Assembly (NCBI GenBank): GCA_039545275.1
Contig: BCHS01000020.1
Location: 124,001-188,000, forward strand
Direction: 5' to 3'
DNA length: 64,000 nt
Source: Pseudomicrostroma phylloplanum
Lineage: Eukaryota > Basidiomycota > Exobasidiomycetes > Microstromatales
Under the pieces are notes generated by a model that had not been told where the DNA came from, did no database searches, and saw nothing but the letters and a program-made list of their open reading frames with translations. Position numbers and translations under genes: made by a program. Below, piece after piece: positions 36,001-43,792 of the stretch (the first letter of the stretch is position 1; every line of letters starts with the position of its first letter).

Positions 36001-37752
36001 GAATGCTTCAATGGGTGACGAGGCTGGTCGTTGTAGCGAGGTCACCAGGTTGAGCCAATTGGGAGGATAATCTGCCTTGTTGTTCCTGGTCGCCATGAAG
36101 TAGCCTCGCTGTCTCGTCTGAGGTATGTAGTAGTTTTTGGTATCGAATCTCGTGGAATAAGTAGAGTCGTAGTCTGCTTCCTCGAAGAATTTGCAGACAC
36201 CATCCCAGGGTGCTGACTTGACGTTCTCAAGGATGACGATGGCAGGCTGGTGACGCTCGACCCACTTTAGCATGCCGAAGAAAGTACGGCCCGACTCGCC
36301 TCCTTCGTTGATGGCCTTCTTGCTGTTGTTGAGGCCAGAGTAGTCGACACACGAAGTACCCGCGACGAGCAAGTCGATGTCTCCGGGCACGTCGACGAGA
36401 GCTCCGTAAGCCGTATGCGCACGAGCATTACCCAGCTCGGTAACGTCTCGGAAGAGCAGAGGAGGGTTGAAGTTGCGCTCGATGTAGGCTTGCTTGAAGG
36501 GCTCCAGCTCACATGAAAAGACGTGCTCGATACCCATTTTGATGCCCCACTTGGCCTCAACGGCGCGGGAGATGAGATTGAGCGCTAGCAAAGGCGACTC
36601 GGTACCGCTGCACATCGTCGCTACACGCAGCGCCCTCCCTTGTCCAGCCAGTGTCTCTGCCAGAGGCTTGAGCAGGGCTTCTGGCATCCGGTCGACGATA
36701 TCGGCATAGATGTCATTCAGGTCAGATATCGGTGGCCAGACCTTGTTAGCATGTTTGCCTTCGGCGTCTTTAGCGGCCTGCGCCGCTTGTGCTAGATCGG
36801 GACAGTGCTTGATCTTCTTTGGTTCTCGGCCGGTACGGAAAGCAGACGCGAATTTCTTTGCCGGTCCAGATGCCTTCCTAGCCGAAACTGGCCCGCGTAC
36901 CTTGCCCTTCTTCTTGACGGCCGATTCACCAAAGCTGGCCTCGGAGCCCGACACTTCGAGCATCTCCTCATCTGATGGCTCTGCTTCTTCCACTTCGTAG
37001 CCGCTCTCAACTTTCATGTCATCTTCATCAGCAGAGACGGAGTGGTCCACGTAATCTTCGTCGTCATCAGACGCTGATTTCTTCTTCTTTGCCTTCAAGC
37101 TACTCCGAGGCGCAAAGAATGCGCTCACAGAGGGCTTGCTCTCCGTCTTGACAGATCGCTTTTTGTCCGCTGCGTTGCTCGAAACAGCTTTCGTGGGAGC
37201 GAGTGGAGTCCTGAAGAAGCCAGCGAGAGTACTCTGCCGTGTCTGCTTGCCTGTTGCAACGCTCGGGGCTGCTGTCCGAGGTCGCCCAGCATAGCGGACG
37301 TTTGCAGGCGGCAAGGGGACATCGATAAAAGGTTGCGAGCCGCAAAGGTAGGAAGCGTCCTCGCTGGTGCGTCTGTTCGCGAGCTGCGAGCATAGCGCAA
37401 GGGAACGAGGAGCAAAGACCAGGGTCAGTACACTACGGAGAGTATGACACGGGCAGACTCTGGTTGATGCACCTACCTTCACGCGCTTCTCCTCTGCTAG
37501 ACGCGATGTACTCGCGACTGGCATGTCAATAAAGACGGCCTTGTCACTATTTGGGGTGGTACGTATCGAGCTCTCCTCTCTGCTACTGAAGTCTTCGTCG
37601 CTATCCGAGAGGGCTCGGCGGGATCGCTTGCTGAGTGAAGGTGCCGAGGTCATGACCACGTCCTGGACTTCAAAGTCGCTGTCGTCCGAGTCGAGGAGCC
37701 CGACGAAGGACCTGCGGGGTGCGGACCTTCTGGGCCGTTGTGAGCCGGTCAT
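30058..37752 (-). CDS. DNMT5: DNMT5-type maintenance DNA cytosine methyltransferase with RING-containing SNF2 ATPase
   Basis: One long frame (30058-37752) contains a probable in-frame 93-bp intron at 37384-37476 (GTAGGT...CAG, with ACTGAC branch), giving 2533 aa. The N-terminal ~330 residues are acidic/basic and disordered with a PCNA-binding motif QSTLAGFF (~141-148). The C5-MTase follows: LRVATMCSGTESPLL (motif I, ~342), GTSCVDYSGLNN (catalytic Cys, motif IV, ~431) and RQRGYFMATR. A cysteine cluster (CKLCDHTACGTCKSR) lies mid-protein. The SNF2 ATPase has GGVIADAVGYGKT (~1470), VVIDEFHY (~1711), SGTPKTNDF and, after an inserted C3HC4-like RING (CPGCKQDL...CGHLFCIECGRREAYK, ~2161-2200), the helicase C motif GRCLRFGQTKEVHLWHLL (~2336). 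The order MTase, SNF2 with an inserted RING defines DNMT5, which copies hemimethylated CpG using ATP. Nuclear. Confidence 0.95.
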   Translation of the reverse strand: MTGSQRPRRSAPRRSFVGLLDSDDSDFEVQDVVMTSAPSLSKRSRRALSDSDEDFSSREESSIRTTPNSDKAVFIDMPVASTSRLAEEKRVKVGASTRVCPCHTLRSVLTLVFAPRSLALCSQLANRRTSEDASYLCGSQPFIDVPLPPANVRYAGRPRTAAPSVATGKQTRQSTLAGFFRTPLAPTKAVSSNAADKKRSVKTESKPSVSAFFAPRSSLKAKKKKSASDDDEDYVDHSVSADEDDMKVESGYEVEEAEPSDEEMLEVSGSEASFGESAVKKKGKVRGPVSARKASGPAKKFASAFRTGREPKKIKHCPDLAQAAQAAKDAEGKHANKVWPPISDLNDIYADIVDRMPEALLKPLAETLAGQGRALRVATMCSGTESPLLALNLISRAVEAKWGIKMGIEHVFSCELEPFKQAYIERNFNPPLLFRDVTELGNARAHTAYGALVDVPGDIDLLVAGTSCVDYSGLNNSKKAINEGGESGRTFFGMLKWVERHQPAIVILENVKSAPWDGVCKFFEEADYDSTYSTRFDTKNYYIPQTRQRGYFMATRNNKADYPPNWLNLVTSLQRPASSPIEAFMLPTSDQRIQNSRAKLGHEQGGKSRSTIDWSKCQGRHEEARGFEKLGQARPFTAWEEGGSCVMSHGAWNEFARPQPERVLDLMDITVLRNAGRQEDPHFKSRVWELSQNVDRNIVAPQPGVTGCLTPSGMPFLTSRGGPVTGLEALSLQGLPIDELLLTRESDDQLQNLAGNAMTSTVVGICILSALVLARPDLEADRRDAKEGADRLTESNHRRRRDVAIVGGDQLAAQSQPYNLISLDKVDMRSLLSRAVASSQLCICEGPAEIRRDIYRCKLCDHTACGTCKSRPTHDFEIDPTANEGLRESPRAFEDHLKGALPMRLTMGGATAGVAEALQKAAAEISGLAAKEAQRWLDRVTTVLTGAEFRFSQLKRQRTWTAEFHSSAARLELALDKNDPHWRVYVEADKSEPVGSTLRKLLQQPVARLRLDASSASTTLLDAGKHWEVNVPSRLSFKAQVTSHGKQVDTWQASLGLRGEWEGTKQYSQIKVEVRGNAAEESLGEDFISGNYELLSECGQANASLHKRQGDAASSQLYLFIDAARYGSAKEDSYVFSRELGMLPYPAERKVVANFKAGWKPSAAPRDPTAGDEEHTPDEYEKAMARYKQKMEDQSEKSELVDGSVCGKWITLSPLCLEPFNVSRGGEDSTISVPTSTVALDLNKTGCEEALSALYCSAPLTAHADDAVWPSRSDSWIEVDLEHHSTKTFAMLSWLMERVPEVSAWEDWMRASYDAQHSSCAICAPSPPSIQWLKRGNKPPVPIENEREAGPYEQALKNRPFPFLLQLRTEAQKGIARVRIAVNASTLMHRALSRLPDRDQDADLPILDWRLTRVNPILTQFNLPEYRLSSNRHDPEAANPPTFKLELRKEQKRSLAWMLQQEAKEIEPFVEEEVSEASLPALEWCAEGRARQAKVIRGGVIADAVGYGKTAISLALIASQKEKERREDAEAAASFDEGFIGTKATLVIVPPQLCKQWENEVHKFLGKSLSVHVIFSKGDLNKTTISQLQRVDVVIMSVSVYKSDAYFETLAAFAAANPIPNREGRFFESALTKSVAALRNRVKELKVGDGGKSVWRSIKDRADFDPAHLTTYKAKKRIVGAQYAREKRLQDDAEDLEDGETAEDAWEQIKKQPISDVWGLKKGLKRWTDLTSPPLEAFAWRRVVIDEFHYIAAEAGRVFSAVRSLTAQATWVLSGTPKTNDFADVRSMAAFLNVHLGVEDDADYTDVTARGRTSRNKSRSDVERFRSFVEVHSPAWHHRRQAIGQTFLDRFVRQNIAEIDEIASIEVLKPVRMPAAERACYLELQHTIEALDLRHARTLFRGPAKAKGITSENDRDYRLRTTLGESSSPEEALSRQAAHFVLSSTEKAQNAIEACNLIVEERAEQLAQCKEELAAKLKVAKEQHFVVLMHYGYRDDTKQALVTFAKNAISAKYGDKESKQAVATLLEEADCLAADLTLAKGKQLYPRDQLKEALKRRAVASAIAELQKQKTSAAKQSKATKKGKKQSSSDSEDAEMSDDGAAGPSKADVAAEKKAAAKAIKDMEAELSGKGKGNAEEVQKQAWAQETHIRALVHQLVQLRNETAARQRSLRYFENIRAIQLQKAGDVSGECPGCKQDLVFNKLALSSVCGHLFCIECGRREAYKGKCPESGCNADAKPGSIVSAMSLGVENTQVSAFGEKMSQLAHLLRDRTLIPAGDKVILFVQFEGLLEKTAHALTSYGIKFTRVKGNARSRSETLDAYQRGNAPRVLLLDVADESAAGSNLTIANHVIFLSSLVTEDQTTYRSTLQQAKGRCLRFGQTKEVHLWHLLARSTIDEEIFNAREVSKVVAGNGNNNNGVGSGSGATTPVIQSLDAALEARSERQVRLGRQVDTQMDMEEEAAIEKRGGARAGRMSSTSGHRAASVVELADEDDSEGEERGKKAGSRGKKIWGKKKGETTKAKAFTAPRRRVSGAKAIHHDSDDGDDGDEDYEGAYVSADDIDML

Positions 37753-38081
37753 GCTGGCGTGGGATCTGGTGTCGTGACTGCTGCAGGTGTTCAGATCATG
37801 GAAGGTGAAGGTGCAAGGGCAAGGATGTGCATCCTCCTCAAGGAAGGAAGGTCTGCCCTGCCGGATCTCGCTCCTTGCACCTCGTGTCCCTCACCGGGAA
37901 GAGGGTCGCGTCTCCAAGACGCGAGCGGAGCTGCAAAGTCAAATTGGCCTGCACTCGGCCTTCCGATCCGACATTTTCTCTGGTGAACAATCCAAAGTCG
38001 CTTTTTCCGGGCCTCTCTCTTTTCTTCGCGCCTGCTTCTCATCTGTCGTCAAGCCCTACATCCTCTCACCATATCGCAAAG
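37753..38081. promoter_or_regulatory. divergent promoter DNMT5 / RPC19
   Basis: 329 bp between outward-facing start codons. No other feature is seen. Confidence 0.55.
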
Positions 38082-39278
38082 ATGGCAGAGGTGCCAGATG
38101 CCGGTACGGCGCCCATGGAAGTAGACCCTGCTGCCTCCATCGGGGAGAAGATCACCATCGTGAGCATCGCGTGCGGTCGATCAAAGAAATCCGGCAGCCA
38201 TTTGACCCTCTCTAGCCCTTCGATGTACCAGCTACCCGGATATGCTCCAGATCTTTCGGCTGCAACGTTCTGCTTGAAGGAGGAAGACCATACGCTCGGG
38301 AACTCCCTCCGATGGATGCTGATGAAAGAGTGAGTGTCAGACAGCGAGGAGATGAATTGCATCGCTGGTGGACCTTAAGAGAGTTCGGGAGGAGGCAGGC
38401 GGGGCAGCTTGTCATCGCCTTTGGATCTTGCCCAGTGATTACACAACATCCCACGACTCGTCCGAACGAGCCCGCAAAGCTCCAGTAGGGCATGAAGATT
38501 TAACACACGATAAACAGGAATTCTTCGTTTCTGAGGGTCAAGAGGAGGAAGACGATTTGGCAAGGAGAGATGAGGGGGGCCCCAATGCACTCATATGTCG
38601 AGTCTGTTTGCTGAAGGAATCTGCTCCAATCCTCTGTCTTTGTTTCATTTGCTAGCCCCGAGGTCGAGTTCTGTGGATACAGGTGAGTCCAGCTATCTTC
38701 CATGTCATCTGTGGACTTCGGCTCACCTCCTCCATCGCATCCCTCTCCTCCTCCCTAGCATCCCGCATCCGTCTGAGGCTAAGACGCATCTCCGTATTCA
38801 AATGTATGGTGAGTAACAGTGTTCCCATATCGGTGATCCAATGCTGCTATGACGAAACGCAATTAAGGGAAAATAAACGGCAGTCGGCCTTGTTACGCAT
38901 GGTTCGGCGTTGACGACTTTGCACATACACAATTGTTCCTACTGAGCTTCTGGAGGGAAGTCGGAAGAGTTTAAAGCGAGGAAAGATCATGTTCACACCA
39001 GATCAGACGGCTGACGTTCGGACACTCTCCATCGCCTTATAGATTCTGTATCGGTGCTACCGGCGCTGCGTCGCGCGCTCAACTCTCTTTCAGAGGTCTT
39101 TACGACCATCGGAGAGCAGTACCAGACAGCCCTTGATGCGGGAGGATACGAGAAATATGAGGAGAAAGTGATCGACAAGGCGTGGTTGGAGAAATTCAAG
39201 CAAGACGGCATCAAGAAGAAGGCCGAGGATGAGCGGGTGAAGCAGGAGGAGATTGCTGCTGAGATGAAGAGCAAGTAA
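38082..39278 (+). CDS. RPC19: RNA polymerases I and III subunit AC19 (RPAC2)
   Basis: Five exons: 38082-38159, 38232-38329, 38656-38682 (27 nt), 38759-38808 and 39043-39278, giving 162 aa. The joins read KITI-LPGYAPDLSAATF, then CLKEEDHTLGNSLRWMLMK, D-PEVEFCGYR, SIPHPSEAKTHLRIQMY. These are the alpha-like dimerisation signatures of AC19 (EEDHTLGN, PEVEFCGY, HPSE). The 72-bp first intron is a multiple of three without a stop, so the unspliced frame stays open through it. The C-terminus is a lysine-rich helix (VIDKAWLEKFKQDGIKKKAE). AC19 pairs with AC40 to start assembly of both polymerases in the nucleus/nucleolus. Confidence 0.93.
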
Positions 39279-39588
39279 AGGTCATGGTGGACCCATAGGA
39301 TTGGTTCATGTCACATTGTAGAACATCTTCAGCGGACTCCCGCTTGTACAATAGTATACTCATCGTGCACCTCGTCGGCTTCTTCGCCTTGTTCGTGATC
39401 GTCGAGTGGAGGCCGTAGTGGCGCGGAAAGGGCCTCCTGCTTCCGCTGCTGGATGACTACGCCGATTCTGACGTTCACACACTCTCACCTTGCTGAGCCC
39501 TCTACACCATGACTTACTCTGCCTTTGTAGTTGTGTCAACGACCTGATCCCGGATTCATAGTGGTGCAGTGCTACTTGATCTCAAGCA
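39279..39588. other. intergenic region, RPC19 / DUF1365 gene
   Basis: 310 bp holding the RPC19 3' UTR and the next promoter. No other feature is seen. Confidence 0.5.
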
Positions 39589-41853
39589 ATGGGCGTAGTG
39601 GCGGACCCGCTGCCCTCGGGAGTCACCTCCACAGGTCTGGACTTCGGTCTGGCGCTGGTATCTCTCCTAGCCTCGTACCTCCTCTTTCGCCTGAATTGCT
39701 CTGGTGCCCAAAATAAGAGCAGCTCGTCAACACATACAGAAGCGCCGTCGCAAGCAGCAGCGACGGCAGAAGGATCGCGGTCGTCTGCGGCGCAACGGGG
39801 CGCGTACCTCCTCCCCTCCTTCATCCACCATGCCCGCATGCTTCCCAAGGACTCTACGCACATCTTCCGCTATCCCACCCTCTACCTCGCAGTCTCTCTC
39901 AACCAACTTGAGCAAGGCAAAAGCAACACAGGCTGGGGCGGACGACTCTTCCGGTGGAATGCCGGCGGGAAGAGGAGTGCTGCAGCTCTCACAGCCCTCG
40001 AAGCAGCGGATTATCTTGGCGCAGGAGAGGAGACGAGCTGGCTCGCCAAGCTAGAGCCGGAGCTCACTTCTCGCGGCTTCCTCCATGAGGGAGCTCTGAC
40101 CAGCGATGATACGATCTTTGAGGTGTGGGCGACGACGATGCCTAGCTTGATGGGCATACATGGAATCAACCCGCTGACGGTCTACTACCTTTATCGCAAG
40201 AAGCCTGACGGGCGTGAGGGTGAGAAGGACTTCTGCATGTGTTTGCTGGAGGTGCACAATACCTTCTCTGAGAGGCATCTGTACATCCTACCAGCTGGTG
40301 TAGGCGAGGATGAGGAAGAACGCAGCTCGCAGCCAGAGGCGCATCAAGACGGTGGGCAGCCCAAAGGCGAAGGCCTCTCGTGGCAGGTGAATAGACGAAG
40401 GAGCGACTACGACCACCAGTGGACGTTTCCCCGCTCCTTCCATGTCAGCCCCTTCAACGACCGCGGCGGCTACTATAGGCTGCATCTCAGGAGTCTCTGG
40501 CAGGAGGGATCAGAGCTGCCCACAATGGACGTCCGGCTTCTCCTGCTCGTCCCTGACGAATCGGCCACTACTCACGGCGGCCAGCCCGTACTGCACAAGA
40601 AGATCCTCGCGACTCTCGCCTCTTACCCCAGCTCCTCGCCACGAGCGCCTCTCCCGCTCTCCGGCCCGAACCTCCTCTTCTGCCTCGCCCGGCAACCCTT
40701 CGACCTTCTCCTCACCTTCGTACGCATCGTCTACCAGGCCGCCAAGCTACACTACGCCAAAAGGCTCGATGTCTTCGGAAAGCCAGACATGACTGTTGCG
40801 ACTGCCGAAGGCGACGCACTCAAGAAAACAGTAGTGATACCGGAGATGAAGGACTATGATGGGCAGGGATGGCCACTGCCGTCCAACGCTACGCAGATCG
40901 AACGAGTCTCTGGAGTCGGTAAAGTGGGGCAACAGCACGGCGGAGCGAACAAAGACAAAGACGAAGACGAAGATGCCACTGTGGAGGTCAAAGTTCCCAA
41001 AAATGGCTCGATATACTGGCCTGCACCGACCTTCGTCGATGAAGTCGCAAAGGAGCACTTCCTCGTCCTCGCGAAGGAGTCTCCGTCCATCTCTGTCCGC
41101 CTGGTAGGATCAGACGGGAGCGTGGAGACGATCCTCTCAAGACAAGCAGCAGCAGCAGCAGCCCAATGCCACGACGGCGATAGTCACGATGACCCCCGTC
41201 TCAGCAAGCAAGTCCCTTCAAGTCCACTCCTGACAATCTACCTCATGTCCTCCGCCTTCTACTCCGACCTCCTCCTCTACCCCTCGGCGGACCTAGCCCT
41301 ACTGCTCGGGTCCCGCGTGGGCAGACGCTGGGGTGTTAGTCGTCTGGAGCTCTTCCGAGAGTGGTTTTCTGACCTGGAGAATTTGGCGAGGGAAGAGGAT
41401 GAACGCAGGGAGCAGGATGGGGGTGATGGGATTCAGAGGAAGAAGAGGGTGGGACAGCTTGCGGGAGTGAGGAGGAAGCACTACAAGTGGGCTCAGGGGA
41501 TGGCATTACGAGCCTCTCCCTCCAGTCCCACTCAAATCACCCCCTCCCTCCTCTCATCCTCCTCCTCCTCTGGTGCCTCCCCGCTCGACCAGCTCGGCCC
41601 CGCCCCTCCCACTCTCAAGCTCCTCCTCGTCCTTTACGCGCTGCACTACCTATCTGTCCTCTCGGAGCGCGTCTTCAGGCTGTTGGGCGCGCGGTACGAG
41701 AAGGGAACGGAGCCTTGGTTGGAGTGGATGAGGGGGGAGGAGCTACTCCGGAGAGAAGAGGAGGAAGGAGCGCTCAAGACGGATGCAGAGGGAGAGGAAG
41801 AGCAAGATGAAGGGCCGAAGGAGGAGGAGGAGGAGAAGGAGGAAGAGCAATGA
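39589..41853 (+). CDS. DUF1365-family protein
   Basis: A single exon of 754 aa. A membrane segment lies near the start (LDFGLALVSLLASYLLFRL, ~18-36). The DUF1365 region (~75-400) has FIHHARMLPKDSTHIFRYPT, then INPLTVYYLYRK, LLEVHNTFSERHLY, and DHQWTFPRSFHVSPFNDRGG YY, which are family hallmarks. The second half has LSGPNLLFCLARQPFDLLLTFVRIVYQAAKLHYAKRL split across residues ~360-400, then low-complexity linkers (KDKDEDEDAT; poly-Ala) and a charged E/K-rich C-terminus. Bacterial DUF1365 genes sit beside FAD oxidoreductases and cyclopropane-fatty-acid synthases; the biochemical role is not established. Fungal members are usually membrane-associated. A lipid-related role is inference only. Confidence 0.82.
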   Translation: MGVVADPLPSGVTSTGLDFGLALVSLLASYLLFRLNCSGAQNKSSSSTHTEAPSQAAATAEGSRSSAAQRGAYLLPSFIHHARMLPKDSTHIFRYPTLYLAVSLNQLEQGKSNTGWGGRLFRWNAGGKRSAAALTALEAADYLGAGEETSWLAKLEPELTSRGFLHEGALTSDDTIFEVWATTMPSLMGIHGINPLTVYYLYRKKPDGREGEKDFCMCLLEVHNTFSERHLYILPAGVGEDEEERSSQPEAHQDGGQPKGEGLSWQVNRRRSDYDHQWTFPRSFHVSPFNDRGGYYRLHLRSLWQEGSELPTMDVRLLLLVPDESATTHGGQPVLHKKILATLASYPSSSPRAPLPLSGPNLLFCLARQPFDLLLTFVRIVYQAAKLHYAKRLDVFGKPDMTVATAEGDALKKTVVIPEMKDYDGQGWPLPSNATQIERVSGVGKVGQQHGGANKDKDEDEDATVEVKVPKNGSIYWPAPTFVDEVAKEHFLVLAKESPSISVRLVGSDGSVETILSRQAAAAAAQCHDGDSHDDPRLSKQVPSSPLLTIYLMSSAFYSDLLLYPSADLALLLGSRVGRRWGVSRLELFREWFSDLENLAREEDERREQDGGDGIQRKKRVGQLAGVRRKHYKWAQGMALRASPSSPTQITPSLLSSSSSSGASPLDQLGPAPPTLKLLLVLYALHYLSVLSERVFRLLGARYEKGTEPWLEWMRGEELLRREEEEGALKTDAEGEEEQDEGPKEEEEEKEEEQ

Positions 41854-42102
41854 GCTGTCGAAGTCAGGTAGTGGGACGGACGAGAGGCAAAGAGCAGGTC
41901 ATGGCGCAGGTGATGACGCTTCTTCAGTGGGCCAGAGTCTCGGGGATTGGCAACGTGGTATTGAAGGGTATAGATGTACAATAGATTCGCTCAAGTCATC
42001 CAACAATCTGCAAAACACAAAAAGGTGAAAAGGAAGTCCCCCGAGCAAGGTGCACCTGAATCTGCGCGAAGGAGAATGTGGCGGCCTCACACGTCTCGCG
42101 CC

Positions 42103-43792
42103 TCAGTAGAAGGCACCAGGACTAGCTGCGCCAACAACGACGATTGCGTGTTCCCACCACTGCTTTTCCTTGTGCTTCTGCTGAGGCCGGGAGCGCTTGA
42201 GCGTGTCTGTCTGGGCTCGCTTCGGCGTGTGGGTTCCCTTGGCGGGCGTTGTGAGATCATCTGCGACCCTTCTCTCTGGCGTGAGAGGACGGCACCTCTC
42301 GGTTTGAAGGTGAAGGTCAGGCTGCTTCTGCGAAGAACGGGAGCGAGAGAGAGTCCTCCTGAGGGTCGATATGCTCTTGTCGCGGAAAAGGGACAGATTT
42401 GGGACTGAGGGCGTTCGTGCGATCGCAGGTGTGGGCTTCTCCTTTCCGGAGCGAGAAGGCGACCCTGTTCTCGGCATGGGCTGTTGACGGGCTGGGCTAT
42501 TGATCGAGGAGGTGACCTGAGGAGAGGTTTCGATATCGAGCGCATCGGCGCTAGATACCATTCCCGGCCGTGGGTCTGAGCCAGCGTCGATACTGGCAAG
42601 CCACTTTGAGACGTTCGGCGAGGAGCGTACGGTGGCACTTGCGGAAGCGGATCGAATTGACGTGTCTGCAGCTCTTATGGAGGTCTGCCTGAGAGATCTA
42701 GCCCGTTCGAGCGTGATCGAGGAAGCTCCCCTCCTCATTGGCCTCTCGACGGGTCCTCCCTCCGCTTCTACGCCCGGGGCGCGTAAGGTCAGCTCTATGC
42801 GAGCATGAAAGGCTCGATCGACTTCTAGGAGGGCAAGATCGTATGAGTCGCTTGTGGTGGAAGGGAGAGGAGTGGGGAAGCGTCCACTGGCGGCACGAGA
42901 TCCTCCACTTGCTCCTTCGCTTTGAGCTAGATCCACTGTAGTAGGGCCTGTAGTGTTCCGGTCAATGTCCCCAACATCGACGGCACCTGTGGGAGTGTTG
43001 GGGCTTTTTTGCTTCTCATGTACTGGACCGACAGCGCCAGTCAGCTCATCCTGTTGTACAACGTCCTGTCCAAGCTCATAAGCGCGCTCATTGTGATCGT
43101 CATTGAAGGTGATACCGAGTCCGAGACTCAGTGTACTCGAATTGATGCCCCGCACGGGGATAGGTCTTGTCGGCGCTGACGAGTCGGAGACCTTCTTTGC
43201 CTTGGCCTTGGGGGACTTGTGAAGTTCGGCATGAAGAGAAGGCGATACAGGCGGGGCTGGCTTCTTGCGGACCGTCAACTTGCGAATGGGTAGCGCTGAG
43301 CCGAGAGAGGCCTTTGCAGGTGTCGGCGAAGAAGTGAGCACGGGGGCCTGTTCGGCAGGAGGGTTGACGTTGAGCGTTTTGGGAGAGCAAGGGCTCCTCA
43401 GACCATTCGAGTTGGACGGCAAAGGTGGGACTGGAGGTACACATGATGCCTTCTTGCCTTCAGAGGCTTTCGTATGGTGCTTGATGCGTCGCTCGAGGGA
43501 CGCTGCTTGGGATTTGACAAAGGAAGGGGAGGATGGCAGAGTGCTCACGACCTGGTCCGCAGACTTGCTAGGGCCTTCTTGGAGGGACGCAATATGAGTA
43601 GTGGAGGAGCTTGAGCAGGGGGTTGGCAGAGGCAAAGGCAAAGGCGGTGGTCCATCTGTAGCGGGGCGAAGACGATTGACAGTGACGCTGAGCAAGACCT
43701 GAACGAGAGCATACAGCCGATGGCGCCGAAGACTTACGAAGGTATCGAAGAGAGGATGACGAAGCAGTGTTGTAGGACCTGGAAGTCTGCAT
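42103..43792 (-). CDS. serine-rich disordered protein, unknown function
   Basis: The body frame is 42103-43655. A canonical donor (GTAAGT) at 43732-43737 and acceptor CTACAG at 43656 point to an 82-bp intron, with a short first exon 43738-43792 starting MQTSRSYNTASSSSLRYL, giving 535 aa. Without splicing, the same body frame extends to 43866 from another ATG, so the start is uncertain. The sequence is almost all low-complexity: Lys/Pro/Ser stretches (LTVRKKPAPPVSPSL), then RSLRQTSIRAADTSIRSAS, LSLFRDKSISTLRRTLSRSR, and a C-terminus KEKQWWEHAIVVVGAASPG that is short, hydrophobic and possibly a tail anchor or peptide ligand. I recognise no family. Multiple RxxS/SP sites suggest a phosphoprotein. 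Confidence 0.6.
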
